9,538 bases of DNA from an uncultured Blautia sp. (GTDB taxonomy: Bacteria; Bacillota; Clostridia; Lachnospirales; Lachnospiraceae). Below, one piece after another: positions 1-6,588 of this stretch (its first letter is position 1; each line of letters opens with the position of its first letter). The stretch lies in the NCBI GenBank assembly GCA_934424575.1, contig CAKRXU010000059.1:1-9538 (forward strand), in the 5' to 3' direction. Both the position numbers and the translations under genes were made by a program. Below the pieces are notes generated by a model. It made no database searches and was not told the DNA's origin. It was given only the letters and a program-made list of their open reading frames with translations.

Positions 1-491
1 TCGGTATGCCTTAACCGTACATGGAACCATTTCCAGTCATGCCCATCATATAGTTTCAGATAAGCAGCATCCTTCCCGACTTCATCCTCCCGGTACATTA
101 CATCACGGTAAAAGACCGGCATGGCATGGTTCTCATATACAAGTCTCGGTTTACCTTCTATCTGACCTGTCTTTTCCCACAACTCCATTCGGGTTTTGTA
201 AGAGGATACACTTCCCAGGGCATGCTGGATGGCGGCCCTTCTCAGATACGAAGGCATCTTTGGGAAACGGATATCAAAATCAAAACGAGCCTGATTCTTT
301 TTTGTTGTATGTATCAGGTGCTCCGCTTCATTAAAACGCTTCTTCGTTTCCGGTATCCTTTCCAGCTCTTCCCATACCTGCGCATAAATTTCTACCAGAT
401 AACTAACAGCAGACCTGTAGACATCCAGCGTCTGACGGATTGGGATATTCTGTTTTCGTAATTCCACACCATAGCTGGATGTAATCTTCAT
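1..491 (-). CDS. TnpB-like transposase (IS200/IS605 OrfB group), N-terminal part only
   Basis: An open frame of 163 codons starts at the ATG at 491-489 and runs off the left edge without a stop, so only the N-terminal part is visible. It begins MKITSSYGVELRKQNIPIRQ and continues with a helical stretch that includes YRSAVSYLVEIYAQVWEEL and PSYLRRAAIQHALGSVSSYK. I recognise this pattern from the large TnpB/OrfB-like transposases common in Lachnospiraceae: an N-terminal helical segment, then a conserved 'LRRAAIQ-ALG-VSSYK' block. Family members are RNA-guided DNA nucleases or their derivatives. The RuvC-like catalytic residues, the zinc finger and the guide-RNA region at the 3' end would all lie outside the window, so activity cannot be judged. 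A modest purine-rich site (AAAGG, then AAGAAG) precedes the start. No tnpA is visible upstream. Family assignment is from memory of the N-terminus and is probable, not certain. Confidence 0.68.
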   Translation of the reverse strand, partial: MKITSSYGVELRKQNIPIRQTLDVYRSAVSYLVEIYAQVWEELERIPETKKRFNEAEHLIHTTKKNQARFDFDIRFPKMPSYLRRAAIQHALGSVSSYKTRMELWEKTGQIEGKPRLVYENHAMPVFYRDVMYREDEVGKDAAYLKLYDGHDWKWFHVRLRHT

Positions 492-524
492 ATCTGCTTC
501 TTAACCTTTCTATCTTGTACTGAT

Positions 525-543
525 ACAAATAAGTCCTATTTGT
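525..543. repeat. Perfect short hairpin upstream of the transposase
   Basis: ACAAATA (525-531) and TATTTGT (537-543) form a perfect 7-bp inverted repeat around a 5-base loop, 34 bases upstream of the transposase start. IS200/IS605 elements carry subterminal hairpins recognised by TnpA, so this could mark the left end of the element. It could equally be a leader RNA structure. A clear cleavage site and a matching right end cannot be seen here. Confidence 0.4.
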
Positions 544-561
544 TCTTGTGTTTTCTATTAT

Positions 562-567
562 ACTCCT
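562..567 (-). promoter_or_regulatory. Candidate -10 element for the transposase
   Basis: On the minus strand the AT-rich leader contains GTATAATAG, a near-perfect sigma-A -10 box (approximate position). No good -35 box lies 17 bases upstream: TTGGAC is present but only about 11 bases away. This is a weak promoter call. The rest of the 492-614 interval is AT-rich and shows nothing else I can name apart from the hairpin at 525-543. Confidence 0.25.
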
Positions 568-605
568 TATTAAGTCCAATAAAACTCCCTATTTCTATTT
601 TTTTA

Positions 606-659
606 TAAAAAATTTGCGTGTCTAACTCATCACTGAAAGTAACGAGAATGCGACACGCA
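606..659 (-). terminator. Hairpin plus T-tract after the 66-codon ORF
   Basis: In the minus-strand sense, TGCGTGTC (plus 652-659) pairs perfectly with GACACGCA (615-622) and is followed at once by AAATTTTTTATAAAAA. The loop is long (29 bases). The left arm lies inside the last codons of the small ORF ending at 630. The arrangement resembles an intrinsic terminator closing the sigma/anti-sigma operon. The long loop makes it less than ideal. Confidence 0.42.
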
Positions 660-830
660 GTTATTCAATCGTTTATTTACTCGTTCAACTGGAAATCTGT
701 CCTCCATGCCAACTATTTCAAACAAATTTGATGGCAATTCCTTTTCTCCAATCAAAGTGAGATAATCATCAACAGCTCTACGGTCAATCATAATTTTGCC
801 ATGACCATCCCAATGCCGATTCTCTGACAT
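630..830 (-). CDS. Small hypothetical protein, 66 aa
   Basis: A 66-codon frame reads MSENRHWDGHGKIMIDRRAV and onward to a C-terminal VSHSRYFQ. I do not recognise the family. It is hydrophilic and charged, with no membrane segment or signal peptide. It starts 15 bases after the stop of the DUF4179 gene and could ride on that transcript. Against an independent gene: there is no well-placed ribosome binding site (an AGG lies about 20 bases upstream), and the frame opens only eight codons before the ATG. It may therefore be the C-terminal remnant of a larger gene whose beginning has been lost. For coding: the composition looks protein-like (balanced charges, GHGK, ordered hydrophobics) and no overlapping gene explains the open frame. 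A terminator-like hairpin overlaps its 3' end. Confidence 0.45.
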   Translation of the reverse strand: MSENRHWDGHGKIMIDRRAVDDYLTLIGEKELPSNLFEIVGMEDRFPVERVNKRLNNCVSHSRYFQ

Positions 831-844
831 TTGATCTGCTTTAC

Positions 845-2029
845 TTACCTGATATCAATCCGTATTTTTTCTCCCACAGCTTTCCATCCAGAATTATAAT
901 CATCTGCTGCATCGTAAATGTTACTTTCTTCTTCGATATAAACGTCATCATCGTCGTCCAAAATATACTCTTTCGTAACACTGTTTTCAGAGGAGTTCTC
1001 AGATTTCAGATAAAGCTGCAATTTCAGATATTCGCTGTCAGGATCAGGCAGTTCCGGTCTTTCATCGTCATTGAAAGTCCAAAATTCTGTCTTAAATTTC
1101 CAGTCCCGATGACTGTCATCTGTTTTTGCATCATCCATCAGATTATATCGTACTTTATTTCCTTTGCTGTCTGTTCCACGCAGCTCAACCTCATACTTCT
1201 GGAACAATTTTTCTGGCACGTCTGATGAGATACTGCTCTGTAATTTATTCAGGAAAATATCTTTTAATACCACTGGTCCTTCTTCAGTTTGAACAGAAAT
1301 ATTTTTAACTTCTTTATGGGTTGTCTGCTTCAGAAGTTTCTCTCGCGATACAGTAAAATCAAAGGTAAATTCCGCTACGGATTTCTGCCAGTCATCGAGA
1401 TCAAAAGCCTGGAGAACAAGATGTATCTCCGGCTTTTCTCCAAGATCTCCAGGGGCATGAAAACGGTACTCCTGCACTTGGTCATATTCAGTTACATTTA
1501 TGTCGGTATCTGTATTGAATAAATCTTCTGCAGAATAAGGAGTATAATTTCCACTCATATATTCATCCAATTTTTGACCATTTATTGTTGTTTTTTCCAG
1601 ATCAAGTGAGACTCCTGTATTAGCAAAAGATGAAATACTTGCTGATTTTCCCTGCTGATCATCTTCGGAATCATCAATTTCCGCATGCACCTCAAACAGC
1701 AGAACTCCTTCATCCAAAACGACTTCTTTTAAGTTCGCAGTAATCCCATGATCTGTTTTCGATGTGTTTAGAACTTCCGTATAGGAGTCGATTCCTCTTT
1801 GAAATCCCAGGGTTTCTCCTATGGATAAAACAACCTCTTTGATCGCAGCCTGCACTTTGGGATTCGATAAAACAGTCGAGATCAACGCCAATATCACACA
1901 AGCTGCCGCCAGTCTGCGCCAAAATGATGGCGCCCAGGCATTTTTCTTTCCTTTCCATTCTCCTTCTGCTTCGCTGATATATTTCGGATCAATATCGCCA
2001 AATTTTTTTGAAAAATCAAATTTCTTCAT
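845..2029 (-). CDS. DUF4179 membrane protein, probable anti-sigma factor
   Basis: This 394-residue protein has a short charged cytoplasmic N-terminus (residues 1-36), one membrane helix (about 37-55, WRRLAAACVILALISTVLS) and a large outer part. The segment from about 56 to 120 (PKVQAAIKEVV, then GITANLKEVVLDEGVLLFEV) is typical of DUF4179 proteins. The remainder is beta-rich and very acidic, ending in a DDDDD run near residues 358-362. DUF4179 genes usually sit directly behind an ECF sigma factor gene and are thought to hold the sigma factor at the membrane until an outside signal arrives. Here the start ATG overlaps the sigma stop (ATGA), which means translational coupling, and a GGAAGG ribosome binding site lies inside the sigma gene. 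The sensing role and the signal are inferred. The family assignment is solid, the anti-sigma function likely. Confidence 0.85.
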   Translation of the reverse strand: MKKFDFSKKFGDIDPKYISEAEGEWKGKKNAWAPSFWRRLAAACVILALISTVLSNPKVQAAIKEVVLSIGETLGFQRGIDSYTEVLNTSKTDHGITANLKEVVLDEGVLLFEVHAEIDDSEDDQQGKSASISSFANTGVSLDLEKTTINGQKLDEYMSGNYTPYSAEDLFNTDTDINVTEYDQVQEYRFHAPGDLGEKPEIHLVLQAFDLDDWQKSVAEFTFDFTVSREKLLKQTTHKEVKNISVQTEEGPVVLKDIFLNKLQSSISSDVPEKLFQKYEVELRGTDSKGNKVRYNLMDDAKTDDSHRDWKFKTEFWTFNDDERPELPDPDSEYLKLQLYLKSENSSENSVTKEYILDDDDDVYIEEESNIYDAADDYNSGWKAVGEKIRIDIR

Positions 2030-2583
2030 AAGTGTTTTCCTTCCTTTTCTAACACTCTTAGCAACTTCTTTCTGTTCCGGTACAGATTCATTTTCACGCT
2101 TCCAACAGACATAGCATGTCTTTTGGCGATCGCCGAAACAGAGTCAAAAAACCAGTATCTTCTCACGAAAATATCTCTGTCCTCTGCGTCCATTTTTTCA
2201 AGAAAATCGTTGATGATTTCCAGCAGTTCTTTTTCTGCCAGCTGATCTTCAATGGTATAGGTAACACTTAACTGATCCATTTCACCCAGAATATCCGCCA
2301 TATGTACATCCGGACGCCTGTCGGCATATTTTTTTCGCAGACGGTCAATACTCAAATTCCTCGTGATCCGGCCGCAAAAATGTGATAATACAGACGGCTT
2401 TTTGGGCGGGATCAGTGACCAGACTGAAAACCAGGTATCGTTCAGACATTCCTCCGAATCTTCTCTGTTTGCAAGCAGATTCCAGGCGATCTTGTAACAG
2501 TAAGGATGATATTTATCGCTTAATACTTCAATCGCATGCTCATCTTTCACCTCAAACAAAGATATGATCTCATTGTCTCTCAT
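2026..2583 (-). CDS. ECF-type RNA polymerase sigma factor
   Basis: The 185-residue protein has the two-domain layout of group 4 (ECF) sigma factors. Region 2 is at about residues 20-90, with a NREDSEECLNDTWFSVW helix for core binding and -10 recognition, followed by GRITRNLSIDRLRKK. Region 4 is at about 118-180, with MDAEDRDIFVRRYWFFDSVS and the helix-turn-helix AIAKRHAMSVGSVKMNLYRN that reads the -35 element. It directs RNA polymerase to a small regulon, most likely including its own operon. A GGAGGA site at 2594-2599 lies 10 bases before the ATG. The next gene overlaps by four bases and encodes its likely anti-sigma partner. The exact ECF subgroup and target genes cannot be read from this sequence. 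Confidence 0.92.
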   Translation of the reverse strand: MRDNEIISLFEVKDEHAIEVLSDKYHPYCYKIAWNLLANREDSEECLNDTWFSVWSLIPPKKPSVLSHFCGRITRNLSIDRLRKKYADRRPDVHMADILGEMDQLSVTYTIEDQLAEKELLEIINDFLEKMDAEDRDIFVRRYWFFDSVSAIAKRHAMSVGSVKMNLYRNRKKLLRVLEKEGKHL

Positions 2584-2668
2584 TTATAAGTTATCCTCCA
2601 AAGTTTTGTGTTTCATCAGCAAATACAAGCGCGCTTTGATTGCTGCTTTTCCTAAGGCTCCTTTTAGA

Positions 2669-2680
2669 AGGAAATTTCCT
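2669..2680. repeat. 12-bp palindrome near the sigma operon start point
   Basis: AGGAAATTTCCT is a perfect 12-bp palindrome that sits just downstream of the candidate -10 region of the sigma operon, where the transcript would begin. It may be a regulator site or chance in AT-rich DNA. It is followed toward the gene by a second, imperfect hairpin (CTAAAAGG/CCTTAG). Confidence 0.3.
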
Positions 2681-2690
2681 ACTCATACTA

Positions 2691-2720
2691 TATATCGTAA
2701 AAAATCTCGGATGGTAACAA
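2691..2720 (-). promoter_or_regulatory. Candidate ECF-type promoter of the sigma/anti-sigma operon
   Basis: On the minus strand TTGTTACC (2713-2720) is followed, after 15 bases that include a T-run, by CGATATA (2691-2697). A -35 ending in AACC or ACC with a CG-containing -10 about 15-16 bases on is the usual form of ECF promoters, which fits self-activation. There is no good sigma-A -35 for the overlapping TATAGT. The call is by pattern only. Confidence 0.4.
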
Positions 2721-2747
2721 AAAAAATCAAATTTTTTAAAAATCAGG

Positions 2748-2795
2748 AAAAAAAGGGGCTGTCGGGAAATAATGATTTTTAGTCCCGACAGTCCC
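2748..2795 (-). terminator. Strong intrinsic terminator of the PadR-DUF2812 operon
   Basis: In the minus-strand sense GGGACTGTCGGGA (plus 2783-2795) pairs with TCCCGACAGCCCC (2755-2767) in a 13-bp stem with one G-U pair and a 15-base loop, followed by seven T (2748-2754). This is a textbook Rho-independent terminator. It lies 31 bases beyond the DUF2812 stop and insulates the sigma operon. On the plus strand the following sequence (TTCTTATATT) is a poorer T-tract. Confidence 0.9.
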
Positions 2796-2825
2796 TTCTT
2801 ATATTAACGTTTCACCAACCGAAGA

Positions 2826-3365
2826 TTACTTTTGTATCCTGTTTCGAAATGTAAAATATTTTACGGCAAACTGTAGAAAAGTAATAACGTATATAACTAA
2901 TAATACACCCCACACTGGCAGCAATCCATGTTCACTGTGATCTGTCGAAGATATATAAACCTGCTGAATCAGACCGCAAAGAATCACGATCAACGGAATC
3001 ACTCTTCCCCAGAAAATTCTCTTCACCATATCCAGCCGGGAGATATCATCACAGAATATTTCCTCGTCCTGCAGCATCCTGTCTGCCGGTTTTCGGAAAT
3101 AGTTGTATCCAGCAAATTCTGTCAGATATTCCCATCCACAGTCCTCAAACATCCGTACATATTCCATCTGGTGTTTGATTCCTTCTTTATTGTAATCCAG
3201 CTGATAGATTACTTTCTCAGACTCACACCTCTCAAATGTATAGATTCCAGGAAAAGTCACTCTCTTGAATTTCCAGCCTTCCTGGTGTCTCTTACTCAGG
3301 TACTTTTCTTCTTTTTCGTATTCCATGATGTTAAACCAGCGAAATTCTTTTTTGACTTTCTTCAT
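2826..3365 (-). CDS. DUF2812 family membrane protein
   Basis: This 179-residue protein begins with the DUF2812 domain: FRWFNIMEYEKEEKYLSKRH, then GWKFKR-TFPGIYTFE, a YQLDY strand and a CGWEY-AGYNYFRKP ending, together about residues 6-95. Two membrane helices follow, at about 119-137 and 149-168. DUF2812 proteins are commonly encoded next to PadR regulators in Firmicutes, but their molecular role is not established. The gene overlaps the padR stop by four bases (ATGA), and a perfect AGGAGG site lies within the last codons of padR, seven bases before this start. The two are therefore co-transcribed and translationally coupled, and the protein is presumably the main output that PadR controls. 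An envelope-stress or transport-related role would be speculation. Confidence 0.87.
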   Translation of the reverse strand: MKKVKKEFRWFNIMEYEKEEKYLSKRHQEGWKFKRVTFPGIYTFERCESEKVIYQLDYNKEGIKHQMEYVRMFEDCGWEYLTEFAGYNYFRKPADRMLQDEEIFCDDISRLDMVKRIFWGRVIPLIVILCGLIQQVYISSTDHSEHGLLPVWGVLLVIYVITFLQFAVKYFTFRNRIQK

Positions 3366-3679
3366 TGCATTACCTCCTGTGCATTGCGATACAGTCTGCG
3401 GATTCTCTTTAGTTCAAGCTCCAGAACTTCCGTTCCAAGCTCTGTGATCTGATAGATTTTCCTCTTATCTTCCTCCCTGATAAAACGGATCAAACCGTCT
3501 TTTTCCATCTTGGAAAGACTGCCATACATGGTCCCCGGCCCAAGTACCACTTCATTTGCTGTCAGTTCTTTTACCTTCTGTACGATCCCATAACCGTGAT
3601 TCGGGGTACGAAGACATAATAGTATATAAAAACTCGTCTCCGTCATGGGAACGTAAACTTTCTTTATATGTGCATCCAT
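3362..3679 (-). CDS. PadR-family transcriptional repressor
   Basis: A PadR regulator of 105 residues. The winged-helix DNA-binding domain covers almost the whole protein: VPMTETSFYILLCLR (helix 1), HGYGIVQKVKEL, LGPGTMYGSLSKMEKDGLI (recognition helix and wing) and REEDKRKIYQITELG, with a short C-terminal dimerisation helix (LELELKRIRRLYRNAQEV). This is the short PadR type (subfamily 2). I place the start at the ATG at 3679, because an AAAGGG ribosome binding site lies seven bases upstream. The ATG at 3685 would sit only two bases from that site. The leader carries two matching palindromes within a strong promoter, so it most probably represses itself and the DUF2812 gene. The effector molecule is unknown. 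Confidence 0.92.
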   Translation of the reverse strand: MDAHIKKVYVPMTETSFYILLCLRTPNHGYGIVQKVKELTANEVVLGPGTMYGSLSKMEKDGLIRFIREEDKRKIYQITELGTEVLELELKRIRRLYRNAQEVMQ

Positions 3680-3702
3680 AAGCATTCCCTTTCAGTGCGA
3701 TA

Positions 3703-3717
3703 TATCGTACTTCGATA
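3703..3717. promoter_or_regulatory. PadR operator, copy 2 (TATCG-N5-CGATA)
   Basis: TATCGTACTTCGATA is a 15-bp inverted repeat (five-base arms) just downstream of the -10 box. It shares its arms with the copy at 3727-3741. Its left side merges with a further perfect palindrome CGATATATCG (3698-3707), which adds an extra half-site. PadR proteins bind such inverted repeats as dimers. The match to this PadR is inferred from position. Confidence 0.7.
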
Positions 3718-3722
3718 CTTTT

Positions 3723-3751
3723 GTTATATCGCACTACGATACATTTGTCAA
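3723..3751 (-). promoter_or_regulatory. Sigma-A promoter of the padR operon
   Basis: The minus strand carries a perfect -35 TTGACA (plus 3746-3751), a 17-base spacer and a -10 TATAAC (3723-3728). This is close to the sigma-A consensus, so the promoter would be strong unless repressed. The operator at 3727-3741 fills most of the spacer and overlaps the -10 box. Confidence 0.85.
3727..3741. promoter_or_regulatory. PadR operator, copy 1 (TATCG-N5-CGATA)
   Basis: TATCGCACTACGATA is an inverted repeat with five-base arms, located between the -35 and -10 boxes of the padR promoter. Its centre is 24 bp from that of the copy at 3703-3717, a little over two helical turns, so two dimers could bind on nearly the same face of the DNA. 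Bound repressor would block RNA polymerase. Confidence 0.72.
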
Positions 3752-3764
3752 TGCCTATTTTTTA

Positions 3765-3800
3765 CAAAATAATAGACGACCATTTTTGATAGTCGTCCAT
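3765..3800 (-). terminator. Hairpin terminator after the decayed permease/YccF stretch
   Basis: On the minus strand ATGGACGAC (plus 3792-3800) pairs with GTCGTCTAT (3772-3780), giving nine pairs with one G-U and an 11-base loop, followed by TATTATTTTG. The T-tract is interrupted, so termination may be partial. It lies 19 bases past the YccF remnant and before the padR promoter, and would end read-through from the helicase operon. Confidence 0.6.
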
Positions 3801-3818
3801 TCATTCTCTATAGTCTTT

Positions 3819-3947
3819 TCATCCAATCACATTCGCGCCAAACGGCATAAAGGAAAGTCTTGCCATCTTAAAGAACTGTTTTCCAAACGGAATACCAATG
3901 ATCGTGATACACCACAGGCAGCCTACGATCAGATTTTCAAAAGCCAT
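3819..3947 (-). pseudogene. YccF-family C-terminal remnant
   Basis: The last 42 codons of this frame read MAFENLIVGCLWCITIIGIP, then FGKQFFKMARLSFMPFGANV and IG. This is the conserved end of YccF (DUF307) inner-membrane proteins: a membrane helix followed by the CITIIGIPFG-Q-FK-A-L-PFG signature. Intact YccF proteins are usually over 100 residues with this motif twice, so most of the gene is missing. Upstream of the Met the same frame continues as unrelated residues that overlap the permease gene (up to 4016), so the junction lies near 3947. The ATG overlaps the permease TAA (TAATG), which could allow a 42-residue peptide to be made by reinitiation. I see no ribosome binding site. It is best read as a deletion remnant. 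Confidence 0.65.
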
Positions 3948-4534
3948 TAATGTGTCGACTTCGCTTTCGGATAAATCTGTTTCATCCTGGCATCGTCGAA
4001 GTGTGTGTCCACCCATTTTTCTATCTGGTTCTGTGCTTCGACTCCCTGTGCCCTATGATCGTAGCGCATCAGTGCCGCAGAAGAAACGATCATATTGCAA
4101 CACATAAATACAGTCAGGATCCAGGTAATGATCTTGCCTGGTCTCACCGGTATTTTCTCGATCAGGCCAGAAAGAAAGGGATATACTTTTTTGAACCATA
4201 CAACTGCTGCGATTCCCCAGAAAAAGCAATACAGAAGATTGATTCTTCCTCCAAGATTAAATGGTAGTTTACTGTAATCCCAAAATACTTTTCCGAAAAA
4301 GATCTCTGTAAATACACTGCACAAATATTCATAAGCGCCGCCAAGAAAAGTGCCTGTCAAAAAAAGAAAACTCTCACTACGATCTTTATATTTATACAAG
4401 AAACAGGTGACAAGTGCCAGCGCCAGACCCCATACGATACTGAATGGTCCCCACACCAGACTGCTTCTGCTCATCCAGTATCCCATTATGATCCGGCAGA
4501 AAACAGTCTCAACAATATCCCCTAAGAATGCACA
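3947..4534 (-). pseudogene. N-terminally truncated CmpB/DUF1113-type membrane protein
   Basis: From the ATG at 4486 there are 179 codons for a four-helix membrane protein (helices near residues 13-31, 40-60, 82-98 and 117-138) with SRSSLVWGPFSIVWG, FLGGAYEYLCSVFTEIFFG, VFWDYSKLPFNLGGRINLLY and a C-terminal MKQIYPKAK. These are hallmarks of the 'putative ABC transporter permease' family CmpB (PF06541). The family similarity continues upstream of that ATG in the same frame (AFLGDIVETVFCRII, up to about 4534), but this part has no ATG, GTG or TTG before the stop inside the helicase gene. The original start and first helix are therefore gone, and the break lies just after the helicase stop at 4549. 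A shortened product from ATG 4486 is possible, but no ribosome binding site is evident. An ABC partner is not present. Confidence 0.65.
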
Positions 4535-4548
4535 TTCATTCCAGCCAC

Positions 4549-6588
4549 TTACATATATTTCAACTGCGAAAAAGCTTTCAGCAGTTCTTTCTCTCCATAA
4601 TTCTCAAACTGTACCCGTACAATGTCTTCATTTTCAGAAACCACCACACCCATTCCATACTTGGGGTGTTCTACCTTTTTTTCTGTTGCAGTTGGATTTT
4701 TTTCTGGCTGTTCCTGTACTTTTGTAGTGTTTTCTGTAGCTTCCGCTTTTTTTATTCTTTCTTCCAGAACCATCTTTTTAAGATCCTGCAAATGTTCTGC
4801 TGCTTCCTTTGGGTTTCTCTTTTGATGTACCGGATCTGTCAGGTATTTTTCAGGTAAATACGAAAGATATCGTCCCGGACCTGGAAATACCCGGTTTCCA
4901 TTTGGACTGGTATAAAAAGATAATTCCAGAAATTTCTTTGCACGGGTCATTCCTACATAAAAAAGCCGCCGTTCTTCTTCCTCAGCAGCTTCATCCTTAC
5001 TGTTAAGAGGGATCAGTCCATCATTTATTCCTATAATAAATACATAGTCGAATTCCAGACCTTTGGAAGCATGGAGCGTCATCAGCTTTACGGAACTTTT
5101 GGAATCCTCCGATGTTTCCAGATCCATTCCATTCAAAACAAATTCATTCAAGAAGTCACGGATATTCTTGTAGTTCTTCATTCTGGTCAGCAGCCGCAGG
5201 ATATACGTTCGATTTTCCGCATAATCTGCTGAGGCAGGATGCAGATATCTCTCCAGACAAAGAAATTCCCATAGGTTCTCATAATCCTTTCCCCGATCCT
5301 GATATTCCCACATCTTCTGAAAAAGCAATGATTTAGAAAAAAGTGTGCTCCCTGTCATCAATGCCTCAGTTTCTGTACGCGCCTTCTTTTCTGTCCATCC
5401 TTCGCCGAAAGTTTTGTTCATGAGAACAGAAACTGCGCTTTCGATATCCTCATGGTTACTCAGAAAACGAAGGATCTGAAGAAACCATGCCAGCACCGGA
5501 ATGTCCTGGATCGTTTTCTTCTGTGATACTTCGTAAGGAATTTCATGTTTGGCAAAAACTTTTTCCAGGATTTCAGACTGATCCTGCAATCGATAAAACA
5601 CTGCGATCTGTTCGTATGGAACCTGCTCCTCATAGAGTTTCTGAATTTTTTCAGCCAGATATTCTGCTTCCTGAAACGGATCATAATGATTTTTTACGGA
5701 TATCTTTTCGCCCTTATCCTGTACGCCTTCCAGAATATCTCCCGTTTCCTGAAACCTTCTGGAAACAGCCAGGATCGTCCCGGAAGAACGATAATTTACC
5801 GGAAGCGAAAGTTCTCTTGCCTGATAAAGCTCCCGAAAGCGGTAAAAAATATTAAACACGCTTCCCCGCCAGCTATAGATCACCTGATTTGGATCTCCGA
5901 CGGCAAACAGATTTACTTCCGGTTTCTTTAACTGCCGTATAAACTCAAACTGCAGTTCATCGCAGTCCTGTACCTCATCAATGATGATCCATTTTATATT
6001 TGGAAGAAGTTCTTTATGGCATTCCAGAAGCCTGGCGGCATTGATCAGCAGATCTTCATAACTCATCTTATTCTGTTTTCGCTTTTCTTCTGCAAGAAGA
6101 TCTACAAGCTGTAAAAAATCATCCTGATAATTGTTCCGCGAAGAACCACCAGTCCGATTCTTCTGGTCCAGTCGCTTTCTCAGACGGTTCTTGTACTTGA
6201 TCTTCAGACTATGTTCTTTGATAAGACGTATAGCCAGTTCCAGCTCTTCCTCTGGAAGACACACCTGAAATTCTCTGGTGTAACCAAGTTCCTGTACTGG
6301 AAGAACATCCTGTAAAAGCTTTAATGCAATGCCATGAAAGGTACCATATAAGCAGTCCTGCGCCTTCTGATCCATATCAGATATCTTTAATCGTTCACGG
6401 ATCTCATCAGCCGCCTTGTTTGTAAATGTCAGAACGATCATATCCTCCAGCGGGATTTTCTTTTGTTCGTAAAGATACTTTATCTTTTCGATCAGAACCG
6501 TTGTCTTTCCACTTCCCACATTTGCCCGTACCAGACAGGTGTTGCTTTCATCCAGGACGGCGGATTCCTGATATTTATTTAATTCCAT
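4549..6588 (-). CDS. UvrD/PcrA-type superfamily 1 DNA helicase
   Basis: A 3'-5' DNA helicase and translocase of the UvrD/PcrA group. Numbered from the upstream ATG (6597), all SF1A motifs are present: Q-motif LNKYQ (Q10), Walker A ANVGSGKT (K31), Ia LTFTNKAADEI (56-66), Walker B IIIDEVQD (204-211), III VGDPNQVIYSWRGS (233-246), IV LPVNYRSS (265-272), V LMTLHASKGLEFDYVF (505-520) and VI RRLFYVGMTRAKK (543-555). After a charged linker (about 605-640) comes KVEHPKYGMGVVVSENEDIV, a Tudor-like tail of the kind that binds RNA polymerase in PcrA/UvrD. At about 680 residues it is shorter than usual (720-750), mainly in the 2B/linker parts. I prefer the ATG at 6588, because an AGAAGG site lies nine bases upstream; ATG 6597 is only one base from that site. 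The start lies inside the end of the preceding helicase gene, so the two are co-translated. Confidence 0.93.
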   Translation of the reverse strand: MELNKYQESAVLDESNTCLVRANVGSGKTTVLIEKIKYLYEQKKIPLEDMIVLTFTNKAADEIRERLKISDMDQKAQDCLYGTFHGIALKLLQDVLPVQELGYTREFQVCLPEEELELAIRLIKEHSLKIKYKNRLRKRLDQKNRTGGSSRNNYQDDFLQLVDLLAEEKRKQNKMSYEDLLINAARLLECHKELLPNIKWIIIDEVQDCDELQFEFIRQLKKPEVNLFAVGDPNQVIYSWRGSVFNIFYRFRELYQARELSLPVNYRSSGTILAVSRRFQETGDILEGVQDKGEKISVKNHYDPFQEAEYLAEKIQKLYEEQVPYEQIAVFYRLQDQSEILEKVFAKHEIPYEVSQKKTIQDIPVLAWFLQILRFLSNHEDIESAVSVLMNKTFGEGWTEKKARTETEALMTGSTLFSKSLLFQKMWEYQDRGKDYENLWEFLCLERYLHPASADYAENRTYILRLLTRMKNYKNIRDFLNEFVLNGMDLETSEDSKSSVKLMTLHASKGLEFDYVFIIGINDGLIPLNSKDEAAEEEERRLFYVGMTRAKKFLELSFYTSPNGNRVFPGPGRYLSYLPEKYLTDPVHQKRNPKEAAEHLQDLKKMVLEERIKKAEATENTTKVQEQPEKNPTATEKKVEHPKYGMGVVVSENEDIVRVQFENYGEKELLKAFSQLKYM

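Noticed and set aside
126..461. Plus-strand open frame of 111 codons
   Set aside because: It is antisense to the TnpB-like gene and its product has the composition of a shadow frame.
1710..1958. Minus-strand frame of 82 codons inside the DUF4179 gene
   Set aside because: It is an alternative frame over the membrane helix and DUF4179 domain of the real gene and shows no features of its own.
2755..2795. Strong hairpin considered as a small RNA or attachment site
   Set aside because: The stem, loop and seven-T tract just after an operon are fully explained by an intrinsic terminator.
2928..3452. Plus-strand open frame of 174 codons
   Set aside because: It is antisense to DUF2812 and PadR, both clearly recognised, and its product is rich in Phe, Ser and Cys with no domain.
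3552..3734. Minus-strand frame of 60 codons across the padR start
   Set aside because: It runs through the operators and the start of padR in another frame. Its product resembles nothing, and padR itself explains the coding signal.
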